The notes: generated by a model not told the origin, from the sequence alone. Positions 15,355 to 21,988 are shown, counted from the first letter of the stretch. The stretch: 21,988 nucleotides of DNA from Candidatus Magasanikiibacteriota bacterium (GCA_003230965.1 QIHL01000024.1:1-21988); one strand, 5' to 3'. Translations and numbers: made by a program.

Positions 15355-16005
15355 ATGAATCAAATCAACACACTATTATCTGCAAGAATAAATAGTCTTT
15401 TTACCTCAGACATGCAGAAAAAAAATAGAGAAAAACAAAATACGACACCATTTTTTGATACTAACAAAATAGAACAAACTGATACACCCACAGTATCAAA
15501 AATACAATACAATTCTCTGTGTACTATAATTTATGCCATGAAACAACAACTAGATGAAATGTTGCATGTATTTAATAACACAGACAATGCACTTTCACAA
15601 TATCAAAATACAGACGACACAACTCTTACAAGTACTAAACGTGTAATAGAAGGAGTTTTTAATGGTGAGCACATGGTTAGCGCGGATGGGCATATATATA
15701 ATATACCAGCAAACTATGCCAGCAAATCAAAACTTGTAGAAGGTGATGTAATGAAAGTTACAATCACCAAAGATGGCAAGCTCATTTTTAAACAGATTAG
15801 CCCAATAATTAGAAAAACACTTTTGGGTGAACTGGTGTGCAATGAACAGGGGCAATGGATTGTTGCTGTACAAGAAAAATTATACCGTGTCCTTACAGCT
15901 TCAATTACATTTCATCATGGAAAAAGTGGCAATCAAGTCACCATTATTGTCCCAAAAGATACACAAAGCAATTGGGGAGCTGTAGAGCATATTTTTTCTG
16001 TCTAA
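15355..16005 (+). CDS. Conserved hypothetical protein, beta-rich C-terminal domain
   Basis: I cannot assign a function. The 216-residue product has an N-terminal half that is polar and probably helical (SKIQYNSLCTIIYAMKQQLDEMLHVF). Its C-terminal half, about residues 100-216, is rich in short beta strands: IEGVFNGEHMVSADGHIYNI, PANYASKSKLVEGDVMKVTI, FKQISPIIRKTLLGELV. The pattern 'PANYASKSKLVEGD' recurs in my memory of Patescibacteria proteins of unknown role, so I regard it as a real lineage-specific gene. No signal peptide or membrane helix is seen. The start is uncertain: the ATG at 15355 is taken, but a TTG at 15340 in the same frame lies exactly 8 bases after TATAGT (15326-15331), the same spacing as the leaderless starts elsewhere in the window. 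It ends 10 bases before the next gene. Confidence 0.7.
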   Translation: MNQINTLLSARINSLFTSDMQKKNREKQNTTPFFDTNKIEQTDTPTVSKIQYNSLCTIIYAMKQQLDEMLHVFNNTDNALSQYQNTDDTTLTSTKRVIEGVFNGEHMVSADGHIYNIPANYASKSKLVEGDVMKVTITKDGKLIFKQISPIIRKTLLGELVCNEQGQWIVAVQEKLYRVLTASITFHHGKSGNQVTIIVPKDTQSNWGAVEHIFSV

Positions 16006-16015
16006 ACATATACCT

Positions 16016-17614
16016 ATGTCAGTACATGTACGTCAATGGATTTCTTCAATTGGCGTCTTTTTTTTATTTAGTTTCCTAGCTGCAAGTGCCTTTTTTTCAT
16101 ATCCAAATCTTTTTGGCTTTGATTCATACTATCATGCAAAACATAGTTTTTTAATTTGGCAAGCACATACCATTGGACTAGTACGACCTTGGGTTAATCT
16201 GCACTTTCTCTCTACCATGCCAGTTGATCCATACTTTTTATCTCATTTTCTCCAAGGACAACTCATCGGTTTTTTTGGTATCATCACTGGAACAAAAATT
16301 TTTTATGCTCTCATCATAGGATTTATTTTTCTAGTCCTCTATACAATTTTTTGTTTTACTCGTGTTCCGCATCCCCTACTCTGGACATTAGTTGCAGCTA
16401 CATCATCTACAACATTTTTTGGACGACTGATGTTGAATCGTCCTTTTTTATTTTCAATTGCCTTACTTCCGCTCATATTTTTATTTCTAATCAAAAAACA
16501 GTATGTAGCTATGGCTATTACTACTATTTTGTATGTCCTTCTCTACAATCTTGGCATTTTTGTTATACCGCTAGTCACGCTATATATATGTGTAGATTTT
16601 GTAATTCAAAAAAAAATTAATCTCTGGCCGTGGAGTATTGCAAGTGGTGCAGTATTAGTTGGCTTACTTATACATCCAGACACTATCAATTATTTACATC
16701 TTATTTATTTGCATGTCATCGGTATTTGGCAATTAAAATTATCAGGTATTCAATTATCTAGCGGAGGAGAAATTGATATTGAAAATGCTATTACTTTTTT
16801 ACAAAAAAATATTCTCACGCTTTCAGTCACTATAATTTCTAGTAGTGCATTTATTGCCTGGAAAAAATATATTATATCCAAAAATGATCGTACTATCCTT
16901 TGGTCACTATTTTTGCTCACTAGTGGCTGGTTGTTAGTATCTATAGTATATATTCGTGGAGTTGAATATTGGGTGCCATTTTTGTGGTTCTTTGCTGCAT
17001 ATCTCTATCATACTATTACAAAACTTCCTACACAGATTCAGATTCCTGCCATCATACAACACACTATTCATAAACAATGGTTTCCGTACGTTTTGTGCAT
17101 GGTACTCCTTGTAGCTACCGTTCCTTTTACTATTATAAAACCAATGAGTTATATTTATTCCTTTAGCCAATACGATAAAAAAAACCTTGCTGATTATGCT
17201 TCTGCAAATACTTTTCTCATTGCTAATACACCAAAAAATTCTGTTGTCTATTATCCTAATTGGTCAATGTTCCCTAGAATGTTCTTTTTCAATACACATA
17301 ATCGCTATATCGCTGCATTTGATCCAGTTTTTCTATATGATTATAATCATGAAACCTACTGGGCATGGTATAACTTTTCCAGTCAAGGAATATATTGTAC
17401 TCACCAACCACCATGCTTGTCGCAAGACCTTGGTCACAACCTTAGAGCAGTCCCAGTCGCTATTCATACACTTTTTAATACTAACACAATCATCGTAAAC
17501 AAAAAGCTAGACGCGTCCAGCACCCTACTCTGGTTATTAAAAACTGATAAACATAATTTTACGCGCATATACCATAACGATGAAATAATTATTTATCATA
17601 TCAATAATCAATAA
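16016..17614 (+). CDS. GT-C fold membrane glycosyltransferase (STT3/dolichyl-mannose transferase-like)
   Basis: This is probably a polytopic transferase using a lipid-linked sugar to glycosylate a surface polymer or protein. The 532-residue product has about 11-12 hydrophobic segments over the first 400 residues and a soluble C-terminal part of about 130 residues. The first outer loop carries FDSYYHAK (D36, H40), like the Asp-containing loop-1 motif of GT-C enzymes (STT3 has a similar DxYYH). The C-terminal part has NTPKNSVVYYPNWSMFPRMFF, a stretch typical of the soluble domain after the membrane part in such enzymes. Exact donor and acceptor are unknown; an O-antigen-ligase-like or flippase-like role is less likely because of the loop-1 motif. 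The neighbouring pilin-like proteins could be targets, which is only inference. Confidence 0.72.
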   Translation: MSVHVRQWISSIGVFFLFSFLAASAFFSYPNLFGFDSYYHAKHSFLIWQAHTIGLVRPWVNLHFLSTMPVDPYFLSHFLQGQLIGFFGIITGTKIFYALIIGFIFLVLYTIFCFTRVPHPLLWTLVAATSSTTFFGRLMLNRPFLFSIALLPLIFLFLIKKQYVAMAITTILYVLLYNLGIFVIPLVTLYICVDFVIQKKINLWPWSIASGAVLVGLLIHPDTINYLHLIYLHVIGIWQLKLSGIQLSSGGEIDIENAITFLQKNILTLSVTIISSSAFIAWKKYIISKNDRTILWSLFLLTSGWLLVSIVYIRGVEYWVPFLWFFAAYLYHTITKLPTQIQIPAIIQHTIHKQWFPYVLCMVLLVATVPFTIIKPMSYIYSFSQYDKKNLADYASANTFLIANTPKNSVVYYPNWSMFPRMFFFNTHNRYIAAFDPVFLYDYNHETYWAWYNFSSQGIYCTHQPPCLSQDLGHNLRAVPVAIHTLFNTNTIIVNKKLDASSTLLWLLKTDKHNFTRIYHNDEIIIYHINNQ

Positions 17615-17643
17615 AAAAGAGATGCATAAAGCATCTCTTTTTT
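17613..17643. terminator. Strong bidirectional terminator
   Basis: A perfect 13-bp stem, AAAAAAGAGATGC / GCATCTCTTTTTT, with a five-base loop (ATAAA). It gives a GC-containing stem followed by T6 on either strand, so it ends both the rightward glycosyltransferase gene, whose TAA overlaps it by two bases, and the leftward SWIB gene. Confidence 0.93.
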
Positions 17644-17659
17644 ATTTCTTTTATTGAGA

Positions 17660-17917
17660 TTAACTCATGTGCTTGGAGATGAGTTTTGTCATCTCAAACA
17701 TATTGACTTCATCTTTGCCATCAAACAATGGACGAAGCTTGTCATCCGCAATAATATTGCGCTTATTTGCAGGATTCTGAAGATTATTTGCCTTGATGTA
17801 TTCCCAAATTTTCTTCACCACTTGACCACGTGGCAATGGGCCTGAACCTACGACAGCTTCTAGCTCTGAAGAGAGTGTCAGCGGCTTCAAGAGCGCTGAA
17901 TTTGCTTTTCTTGGCAT
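17660..17917 (-). CDS. Stand-alone SWIB/MDM2-domain protein
   Basis: SWIB domains are small helical folds best known from eukaryotic SWI/SNF chromatin remodellers. In bacteria they occur mainly in Chlamydiae (some fused to topoisomerase I) and in some Patescibacteria. The 85-residue protein is essentially one domain: a basic N terminus (MPRKANSALLKP), LSSELEAVVGSGPLPRGQVVKKIWEYIKANNLQNPANKRNIIADDKLRPLF and a final FEMTKLISKHM helix. The sequence KRNIIADDKLRPLF is the family hallmark. It may bind DNA or compact the nucleoid, but that is unproven. The gene diverges from dnaX. It has its own promoter, a leader of about 60 bases with a hairpin, and a strong terminator, so it is a monocistronic unit. 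Confidence 0.93.
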   Translation of the reverse strand: MPRKANSALLKPLTLSSELEAVVGSGPLPRGQVVKKIWEYIKANNLQNPANKRNIIADDKLRPLFDGKDEVNMFEMTKLISKHMS

Positions 17918-17941
17918 AATCTATGTGTTATGAATGAATCG

Positions 17942-17968
17942 TGTGTGCTCGGATACGAGGCGCACACA
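17942..17968 (-). promoter_or_regulatory. Hairpin in the SWIB gene leader
   Basis: In the leader on the minus strand TGTGTG pairs with CACACA and CTCG with CGAG around a four-base loop, with a three-base bulge on one side. It begins about 25 bases before the ATG and has no T tract, so it is not a terminator. It may act as a control or stability element. Confidence 0.4.
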
Positions 17969-17985
17969 AGAATAAACTTACCCAC

Positions 17986-18014
17986 ATGATACCATACTTG
18001 AGTACTAAATACAA
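17986..18014 (-). promoter_or_regulatory. Promoter of the SWIB gene
   Basis: On the minus strand TTGTAT (18014-18009), a 17-base spacer and an extended -10 TGGTATCAT (17994-17986). The predicted start is near 17979, about 60 bases before the ATG at 17917. Confidence 0.6.
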
Positions 18015-18033
18015 GAGCAACTAAAATAATGAG

Positions 18034-18062
18034 TTTACGGTTGTAATAAAATGCGGTATACT
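18034..18062 (+). promoter_or_regulatory. Promoter upstream of dnaX
   Basis: TTTACG (18034-18039), a 17-base spacer, and TATACT (18057-18062) give a leader of about 105 bases. A second candidate uses TTGACA at 18117-18122 with a -10 near 18141-18147 (spacing 18-19), giving a leader of about 20 bases. The 255-base spacer between the SWIB gene and dnaX holds these promoters, the SWIB promoter and leader; I see no small gene in it. Confidence 0.5.
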
Positions 18063-18172
18063 TGCTTATATAAAAATATAAAAAAATAAAGATTCAAGAT
18101 TGATTATTCTGAAATTTTGACATCACTGATTCTTAATTTTTTATATTTTATCTGTTATTTTAATTTCTAATT

Positions 18173-19750
18173 ATGGCTCTATACCACGTTTATCGTCCGC
18201 AAGATTTCTCTTCCATTATTGGACAAGAACCAATAGTTAAAACGCTAGAAAATCAAGTAGCAAACGACAAAACTGCCCACGCATATTTATTTGCTGGTCC
18301 TCGTGGAGTTGGTAAAACGACTACTGCTAGAATACTGGCAAAAGCACTAAACTGCGAAAAACGTAAAGATGACATATTTGATCCTTGCAATACTTGTGAA
18401 TCATGTAAAGAAATCAGTACATCACGTGCAATTGATGTCATTGAAATTGATGCAGCCAGTCATACAGGTGTTGACAGCGTTCGTGAAAATATTATAGAAA
18501 ATGCACAATTCAAGCCAACAAAATCAGTATATAAAGTATTTATTATTGACGAAGTACACATGCTCTCTACAAGTGCATTTAATGCACTCTTAAAAACATT
18601 GGAAGAACCTCCTGACCATACTGTATTTATTCTTGCAACAACAGAACTCCACAAGCTACCAGATACGATTATTTCCCGCTGTCAACAATTTGATTTCAAA
18701 AAAATTCCTTATGAAATAATGAAAAAACAATTGCAGGGTATCTTGAAAAAAGAAAATGTAAAAATGGACTCTGACGTTCTTGACCGTGTAATTGTAAAAA
18801 GTGATGGCTGTGATCGTGATGCTTTGAATTTGCTTGATCAATTGATGTCTAGTGGAGAGAAAAAAATTACAAGAGAAACTGCATCGCTTATATTACCTGT
18901 TTCACGTACCAAAGATACACTAGCATTTATTTCTGCACTTATTACAAAAAATATGTCAGAAGGATTTTCGTTACTTGCAATCCAAGCCAATGCAGGAATA
19001 CAATTTTTTCAATTTGCCAAAGATACACTTCAATTATTGCGCAGTATACTAATTTCGTCTATTGATTCATCTCACTCATCACTTGGTATAGATTTAAGCG
19101 AAGATGCTAAGAAAACCATTGAAACATTACGAAAAAATATCTCACAACAAGAATTAATCTGTTTGATGGATATACTTCTGAGACGCAAACAGGAAATTAA
19201 AACTGCACCACTACCACAATTACCACTAGAAATGGCACTAGTAGAATGGTGCACTAATGGATTATCAGAAAATATGAATACTGACCAGAGGGAAAAACAA
19301 AAAGATAAAAATGAAGTAGAAGAAGAAAAAGTAACATCAAAAACAAAAGAATATGTCAAAGATAAAGAACCAGAAAAACCATCTCTCAAAGAACGAGTAA
19401 AACATATAGTAAGCCACAATCAGATGGTTACAAAAGAAGAGGTAGAAAACAAATGGAATGAAATAATAAAAAGAATAGAAAGCGAATCTCCTTCTCTATC
19501 ATTTATATTGAAACTCGCTGATATTCATGAAATCTCAGGAAACCAGATTACTCTTGCTGTTCATCATAGCTTCCACAAGGATAAATTAATGGAAAAAGCT
19601 TGTAAACGAAAAGTGGTAGATATTTTTTCTGATGTTCTAGGAAAAAAGACTAGTCTTGATATAATAATTACCGAAACTAAAGAAAATCCACGAGAAGACA
19701 AAGAGCTTCAAGATCTGGCGTCTGCCTTTGGAGGTGAGATTGTGCAGTAA
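18173..19750 (+). CDS. dnaX: DNA polymerase III subunit gamma/tau
   Basis: DnaX is the ATPase of the clamp loader that places the beta clamp on DNA and, as tau, ties polymerase to helicase. The 525-residue protein has Walker A GPRGVGKT (42-49), the four-Cys zinc module (C61, C72, C75, C78), Walker B DEVH (126-129), and the arginine finger in SRC (168-170). After domain III (ends about residue 360) there is a Lys/Glu-rich linker (about 370-410) and a short C-terminal domain (LASAFGGEIVQ). The total is shorter than E. coli tau (643). An in-frame A AAA AAG at 19642-19648 followed by a -1 frame TAG could allow a truncated form (see findings). The ATG has no Shine-Dalgarno site. Confidence 0.96.
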   Translation: MALYHVYRPQDFSSIIGQEPIVKTLENQVANDKTAHAYLFAGPRGVGKTTTARILAKALNCEKRKDDIFDPCNTCESCKEISTSRAIDVIEIDAASHTGVDSVRENIIENAQFKPTKSVYKVFIIDEVHMLSTSAFNALLKTLEEPPDHTVFILATTELHKLPDTIISRCQQFDFKKIPYEIMKKQLQGILKKENVKMDSDVLDRVIVKSDGCDRDALNLLDQLMSSGEKKITRETASLILPVSRTKDTLAFISALITKNMSEGFSLLAIQANAGIQFFQFAKDTLQLLRSILISSIDSSHSSLGIDLSEDAKKTIETLRKNISQQELICLMDILLRRKQEIKTAPLPQLPLEMALVEWCTNGLSENMNTDQREKQKDKNEVEEEKVTSKTKEYVKDKEPEKPSLKERVKHIVSHNQMVTKEEVENKWNEIIKRIESESPSLSFILKLADIHEISGNQITLAVHHSFHKDKLMEKACKRKVVDIFSDVLGKKTSLDIIITETKENPREDKELQDLASAFGGEIVQ

Positions 19751-19752
19751 TA

Positions 19753-19781
19753 TTGACAACATTTTTAATTTCCTATATTAT
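19753..19781 (+). promoter_or_regulatory. Near-consensus promoter of tRNA-Gln
   Basis: TTGACA (19753-19758, perfect -35), a 17-base spacer and TATTAT (19776-19781). The -10 is followed by a G+C-rich discriminator (GAGGCC), a feature linked to stringent control of stable RNA genes. The predicted start is near 19788, 18 bases before the tRNA. It starts two bases after the dnaX stop. Confidence 0.8.
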
Positions 19782-19805
19782 GAGGCCTACAGAAAAATAA
19801 ACTAT

Positions 19806-19876
19806 TCGGGGATCGTCTAATGGTAGGACATCAGGTTCTGGTCCTGGGTATCGGGGTTCGAATCCCTGTCCCCGAG
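19806..19876 (+). tRNA. tRNA-Gln (anticodon CUG), CCA not encoded
   Basis: A 71-base cloverleaf. The acceptor TCGGGGA/TCCCCGA is fully paired. The anticodon stem TCAGG/CCTGG encloses loop TTCTGGT, so the anticodon is CTG, reading CAG (Gln). The T arm is CGGGG-TTCGAAT-CCCTG with one G-U pair. Discriminator G is followed by CAA, so CCA must be added by an enzyme, unlike tRNA-Ser in the same window. With GatCA encoded here, it is probably charged first with Glu and then amidated. Confidence 0.93.
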
Positions 19877-19911
19877 CAAACAGGAATTTACGTTAATTTC
19901 AAGCGCAAATC

Positions 19912-19917
19912 TATAAT
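19912..19917 (+). promoter_or_regulatory. -10 box of the ATP-grasp gene, leaderless type
   Basis: A consensus TATAAT lies 7 bases before the ATG at 19925, so transcription should begin at or next to the start codon. The -35 region is poor (TTTACG at 19 bases). Read-through from tRNA-Gln is also possible. Confidence 0.5.
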
Positions 19918-19924
19918 CTTTTTT

Positions 19925-20983
19925 ATGATAATTAAAAAAGCATTAAAACCTACGAATATTTTTTTTCTGCAAGATAAAAAAGTATTGTATACATGTGATT
20001 TTCGAGCTATTAGCGAATCTATGGATTATAGTATTCCCGCTATGTGGAAGTATGAAAATTTATTACCATGGCTATTGAAAGATCAATATGTTACTGCAAA
20101 TAGTGATTATAAGAAAATTGAGTACGCAGAGTCTAATGCTATACATGAAGTTAAGAAGACAAAAAATCCAAAAATTTCAGTATATGAAAAATTAAATAAG
20201 ATCAAGTTGTCAGACGGTATAAATAAGTTGTGGGTTGCAATACCTCACCCTAAAGCTGATGAATTTGCAAAAGATAGAAAATTAAAACTCAATTATTCGT
20301 ATAAAGATTTTATTACTAAAAACAATAAAGCTAAACAAAAAAAATTACTTGGAACACTAACTCCATCATGGCAAGAGATTAAATCATTGGAGCATCTTAA
20401 TGAGTTGATAGATAGTAATAAGAGCGGATTTGTAAAAAGAAAACACGGTTCTGGCGGTTATACTGTATTTGATATTAAAGATGTAAAAAATAATAAAGAC
20501 TTTAATAATCTTTTTGAACAAACTGCTAAAGATTGGTTTTTTGAAGAGAAAATTGATGGTAAATGCTACAGCATACAATGTGTTAAGTATAAAAATAAAA
20601 AAGATATTACCATTTTTGGGTATTCAGAACAAATAATTGCAGACGGTAAATATTTTATGGGTTCAAAAATTGTGAATTTAGATTCATTGGAACCAAAAAT
20701 TTTTGATCAACTCAAAAAAGCCCTTACTAAACTATTACCTTTAATTTCCAGCTTTGAAGGATTCTTTGGTATTGATTTTATTGTAAATAAAAATGGCAAA
20801 TTATTTGTACTAGAGGCTAATATAAGACTAACTGCTGCAACAATACCAACACTTTTAGTAAACATATGCGGTGTTGAATCTGCTATTTTTAACGAAGACT
20901 ATAAAATTGATGATCTTTCTGAGGATGATTTAATTATTGGCTACGATACTGCAGACAACCTTGTAGATGTAATTTGTAAATAA
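19925..20983 (+). CDS. ATP-grasp domain protein, specific substrate unknown
   Basis: ATP-grasp enzymes join a carboxylate, through an acyl-phosphate, to an amine, thiol or similar group. The 352-residue product has the expected parts in the right order: an N-terminal region of about 150 residues without clear similarity, the glycine-rich loop KRKHGSGGYTVF, the FFEEKIDGKCYSIQ segment, and the metal-binding end GIDFIV (D284) then LEANIRLT (E297, N299, R301). This spacing and the ExN pair point to an active enzyme of the carbamoyl-phosphate-synthase-like ATP-grasp group. I chose the ATG at 19925; a longer frame runs back into tRNA-Gln and is rejected. Sampled lines are about 17-23% G+C, far below the core genes, suggesting transfer into the region after the tRNA. 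It converges on a zinc-finger gene. Acceptor and product are unknown. Confidence 0.85.
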   Translation: MIIKKALKPTNIFFLQDKKVLYTCDFRAISESMDYSIPAMWKYENLLPWLLKDQYVTANSDYKKIEYAESNAIHEVKKTKNPKISVYEKLNKIKLSDGINKLWVAIPHPKADEFAKDRKLKLNYSYKDFITKNNKAKQKKLLGTLTPSWQEIKSLEHLNELIDSNKSGFVKRKHGSGGYTVFDIKDVKNNKDFNNLFEQTAKDWFFEEKIDGKCYSIQCVKYKNKKDITIFGYSEQIIADGKYFMGSKIVNLDSLEPKIFDQLKKALTKLLPLISSFEGFFGIDFIVNKNGKLFVLEANIRLTAATIPTLLVNICGVESAIFNEDYKIDDLSEDDLIIGYDTADNLVDVICK

Positions 20984-21013
20984 TATAAAATAAATAAGCT
21001 GTTATTAAGTCCA

Positions 21014-21286
21014 TTACTTTAGTTTTATAATACCTAGTGTAACACAAGTATGGCAATCCTCTTCTATCCAATCTGACCCATTCCACCGACCAGCTTTACC
21101 TGTTCCTTTACAAATTGGACAAATTTTTTCATTAAATTTTAATTTTTTTTTCTTACTTTTCCATATATCTATTTCATGTTCATGATCTTTATAATTATTT
21201 TTTATCTTGTACAAATAATTCAACAAATTACTTTTTGTAATATATGTTTTTTTTAATGATGGATTTTTAATAAAGAAATTATCCAT
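21014..21286 (-). CDS. Small CxxCxGxG zinc-finger protein, perhaps 5'-truncated
   Basis: The 90-residue product is Lys/Asn-rich at its N terminus and ends in CPICKGTGKAG ... CHTC, one CxxCxGxG repeat paired with a second CxxC. This resembles half of the DnaJ zinc-binding domain and would bind one zinc. No J domain is present. The ATG at 21286 is the first usual start, but the frame is open for 33 more codons upstream (to a TAG at 21388-21386) with protein-like content and no ATG, GTG or TTG. The gene may therefore have lost its 5' end, or may start at a rare codon: an AGGTGAGG sequence stands just before two ATT codons. It is AT-rich like the ATP-grasp gene, 30 bases away in convergent orientation. 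No function assigned. Confidence 0.6.
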   Translation of the reverse strand: MDNFFIKNPSLKKTYITKSNLLNYLYKIKNNYKDHEHEIDIWKSKKKKLKFNEKICPICKGTGKAGRWNGSDWIEEDCHTCVTLGIIKLK

Positions 21287-21484
21287 ATTAATAATTTGAT
21301 CCTCACCTTCTTTTTTTATATTAACTGTAAAATTTTCATGATAAAAATGATATATTTTATTTATAAACCTTTTTGGTAATTTCGGCTAATAATTATGAAT
21401 ATGCGAAGCCACGCCATTGTTACCAGACTGACTTTGATAAATACCTTAAACGTTCGCGGTCTCTATTTTTTAACCATTCCAATT
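21287..21484. other. AT-rich to GC-rich junction without a recognised gene
   Basis: From 21287 to about 21390 the DNA is AT-rich and keeps the minus frame of the zinc-finger gene open. From about 21391 the composition rises. I find no promoter, RNA gene or repeat that I trust here, and no copy of the tRNA-Gln 3' end that would mark an attachment site. Confidence 0.5.
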
Positions 21485-21532
21485 AAAAAATGTCCGGCAG
21501 TAATATCCCATGTGGAATTTACTGCCGGACAT
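21485..21532 (-). terminator. Strong terminator of the Nudix gene
   Basis: A perfect 14-bp stem (21490-21503 with 21519-21532; core TGTCCGGCAGTAA) with a 15-base loop. On the minus strand it is followed by a T run. It lies 24 bases after the Nudix stop codon and is much richer in G+C than other hairpins in the window. Confidence 0.9.
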
Positions 21533-21556
21533 GTATTGTGCCACTCGCTCTGGTAC

Positions 21557-21988
21557 TTACGATACCATCGCGAGGAGCTGAGCGATAGCAGCCAGGGCGA
21601 GTGCGTCCGGGCTTTTGTTTATGGCTTTGCGCCACGGAAACAGCCGTAGTACGTCACCACCATTTTTAATCCGGGCGAAATTGAGTAGCTTGTAGCTCTC
21701 ATCATGATCCTTCTTGAGCCATTCAAATGGCATCCATAGACCGTACGCGTGCATTCCCTCGTTTGCACTGGCGTCGGCGACGAAGAAGGAACGGTTGGGA
21801 TTCAAGGACATGCCTGTGAGCATATTGGCTCGCCCTGTGTCAAGACTGCCTTCTTCGGCGGATTCCCGAATCTGTGCTTGCTCGTGTGACTCATCCGGCA
21901 ACACGAATCCGCCCATCGCGCACCAGACGGGCTCGTCGCCCATGTTGGCACGCTTCTCGAGCAAGAGCCCCACGAGGAGCTCGCCTTC
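21557..21988 (-). CDS. Nudix hydrolase, 5' end outside window
   Basis: Nudix enzymes cleave a nucleoside diphosphate linked to another group, cleaning up oxidised or signalling nucleotides. The visible 143 codons run from the right edge without a start (EGELLVGLLLEKR...) to a TAA at 21557. A GTG at 21973 is in frame, but the frame reads on coherently to the edge. The Nudix box is GFVLPDESHEQAQIRESAEE, fitting G-x5-E-x7-RE-x2-EE. The hydrophobic residue after RE is Ser, and the Gly after EEx is Ser (EEGSL), so it is slightly degraded, though the metal-binding Glu residues are kept. Downstream are FFVADASANEGMHAYGLWMPFEWL and a helix-rich tail. Sampled lines are 53-57% G+C, against roughly 36-38% in the core, which suggests recent transfer or a joined sequence. 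Substrate unknown. Confidence 0.85.
   Translation of the reverse strand, partial: EGELLVGLLLEKRANMGDEPVWCAMGGFVLPDESHEQAQIRESAEEGSLDTGRANMLTGMSLNPNRSFFVADASANEGMHAYGLWMPFEWLKKDHDESYKLLNFARIKNGGDVLRLFPWRKAINKSPDALALAAIAQLLAMVS

Noticed and set aside
19820..19924. Longer start of the ATP-grasp gene inside tRNA-Gln
   Set aside because: The extra 35 residues are translated tRNA sequence; the ATG at 19925 follows a consensus -10.
21395..21649. Plus-strand frame of 84 codons over the Nudix terminator
   Set aside because: It reads through a perfect terminator stem and the end of the Nudix gene on the other strand, with no promoter or recognisable protein features.
19877..21988. Copy of the tRNA-Gln 3' end as an integration attachment site
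   Set aside because: I looked for the T-arm sequence downstream and found none within the window; an integrase gene is also absent.
1..21988. CRISPR array, insertion sequence or rRNA gene
   Set aside because: No regularly spaced repeats, no transposase frame with terminal inverted repeats, and no rRNA-like sequence were seen.
1..21988. Recoded UGA (as in Gracilibacteria or Absconditabacteria)
   Set aside because: TGA ends the double LOG gene and no in-frame TGA interrupts a recognised gene, so the standard bacterial code applies.

Overview
The window looks like a piece of a small, AT-rich genome of the Patescibacteria (Candidate Phyla Radiation). The evidence is the gene content and sequence style, not a marker gene. 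It has short spacers, almost no Shine-Dalgarno sites, a LigA with a PQWSF motif, several short conserved proteins typical of these lineages, a stand-alone SWIB protein, and a conjugation-like ATPase beside a VirB2-like pilin. The genetic code is standard, with TAA, TAG and TGA all used as stops. The lineage assignment is inference.

Layout. Positions 1-9407 are transcribed leftward. In order of transcription this stretch holds a type IV pilus set (pilM, a single-domain response regulator, a type IV pilin, a prepilin peptidase), then ligA, then a tight run gatC-gatA-double LOG protein-lgt-tRNA-Ser(UGA), and finally the start of an unknown gene that runs off the left edge. Positions 9571-17614 are transcribed rightward: cysS, a membrane-anchored PsbP-like protein, a coiled-coil protein, a VirD4/TraG-like type IV secretion ATPase, a VirB2/TrbC-like pilin, a conserved beta-rich protein, and a GT-C type membrane glycosyltransferase. 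A perfect bidirectional terminator separates this run from a leftward SWIB-domain gene, which diverges from dnaX. After dnaX comes tRNA-Gln(CUG) with a near-consensus promoter.

Right of tRNA-Gln the composition changes twice. Sampled lines of 19.9-21.4 kb are about 17-23% G+C; this part carries an ATP-grasp gene and a small CxxCxGxG zinc-finger gene. Sampled lines of 21.56-21.99 kb are about 53-57% G+C; this part carries a Nudix hydrolase cut by the right edge and its strong terminator. The core is nearer 36-38%. This end looks like accessory DNA at a tRNA gene.

How the genes fit together. GatC and GatA are two of the three subunits that turn Glu-tRNA(Gln) into Gln-tRNA(Gln), and tRNA-Gln is in the same window; gatB is not. 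Lgt, the pilus genes and the secretion genes all build the cell surface, which suits an episymbiont or a cell that takes up DNA.

Most notable points: (1) extended -10 boxes (TGnTATACT) exactly 8 bases before the ATG of three genes, suggesting leaderless mRNAs; (2) a fused double LOG protein with a 669-bp in-frame internal duplication and one degraded active site; (3) lgt ending inside tRNA-Ser; (4) an in-frame A AAA AAG heptamer in dnaX with a -1 stop one codon later; (5) the accessory end beyond tRNA-Gln.
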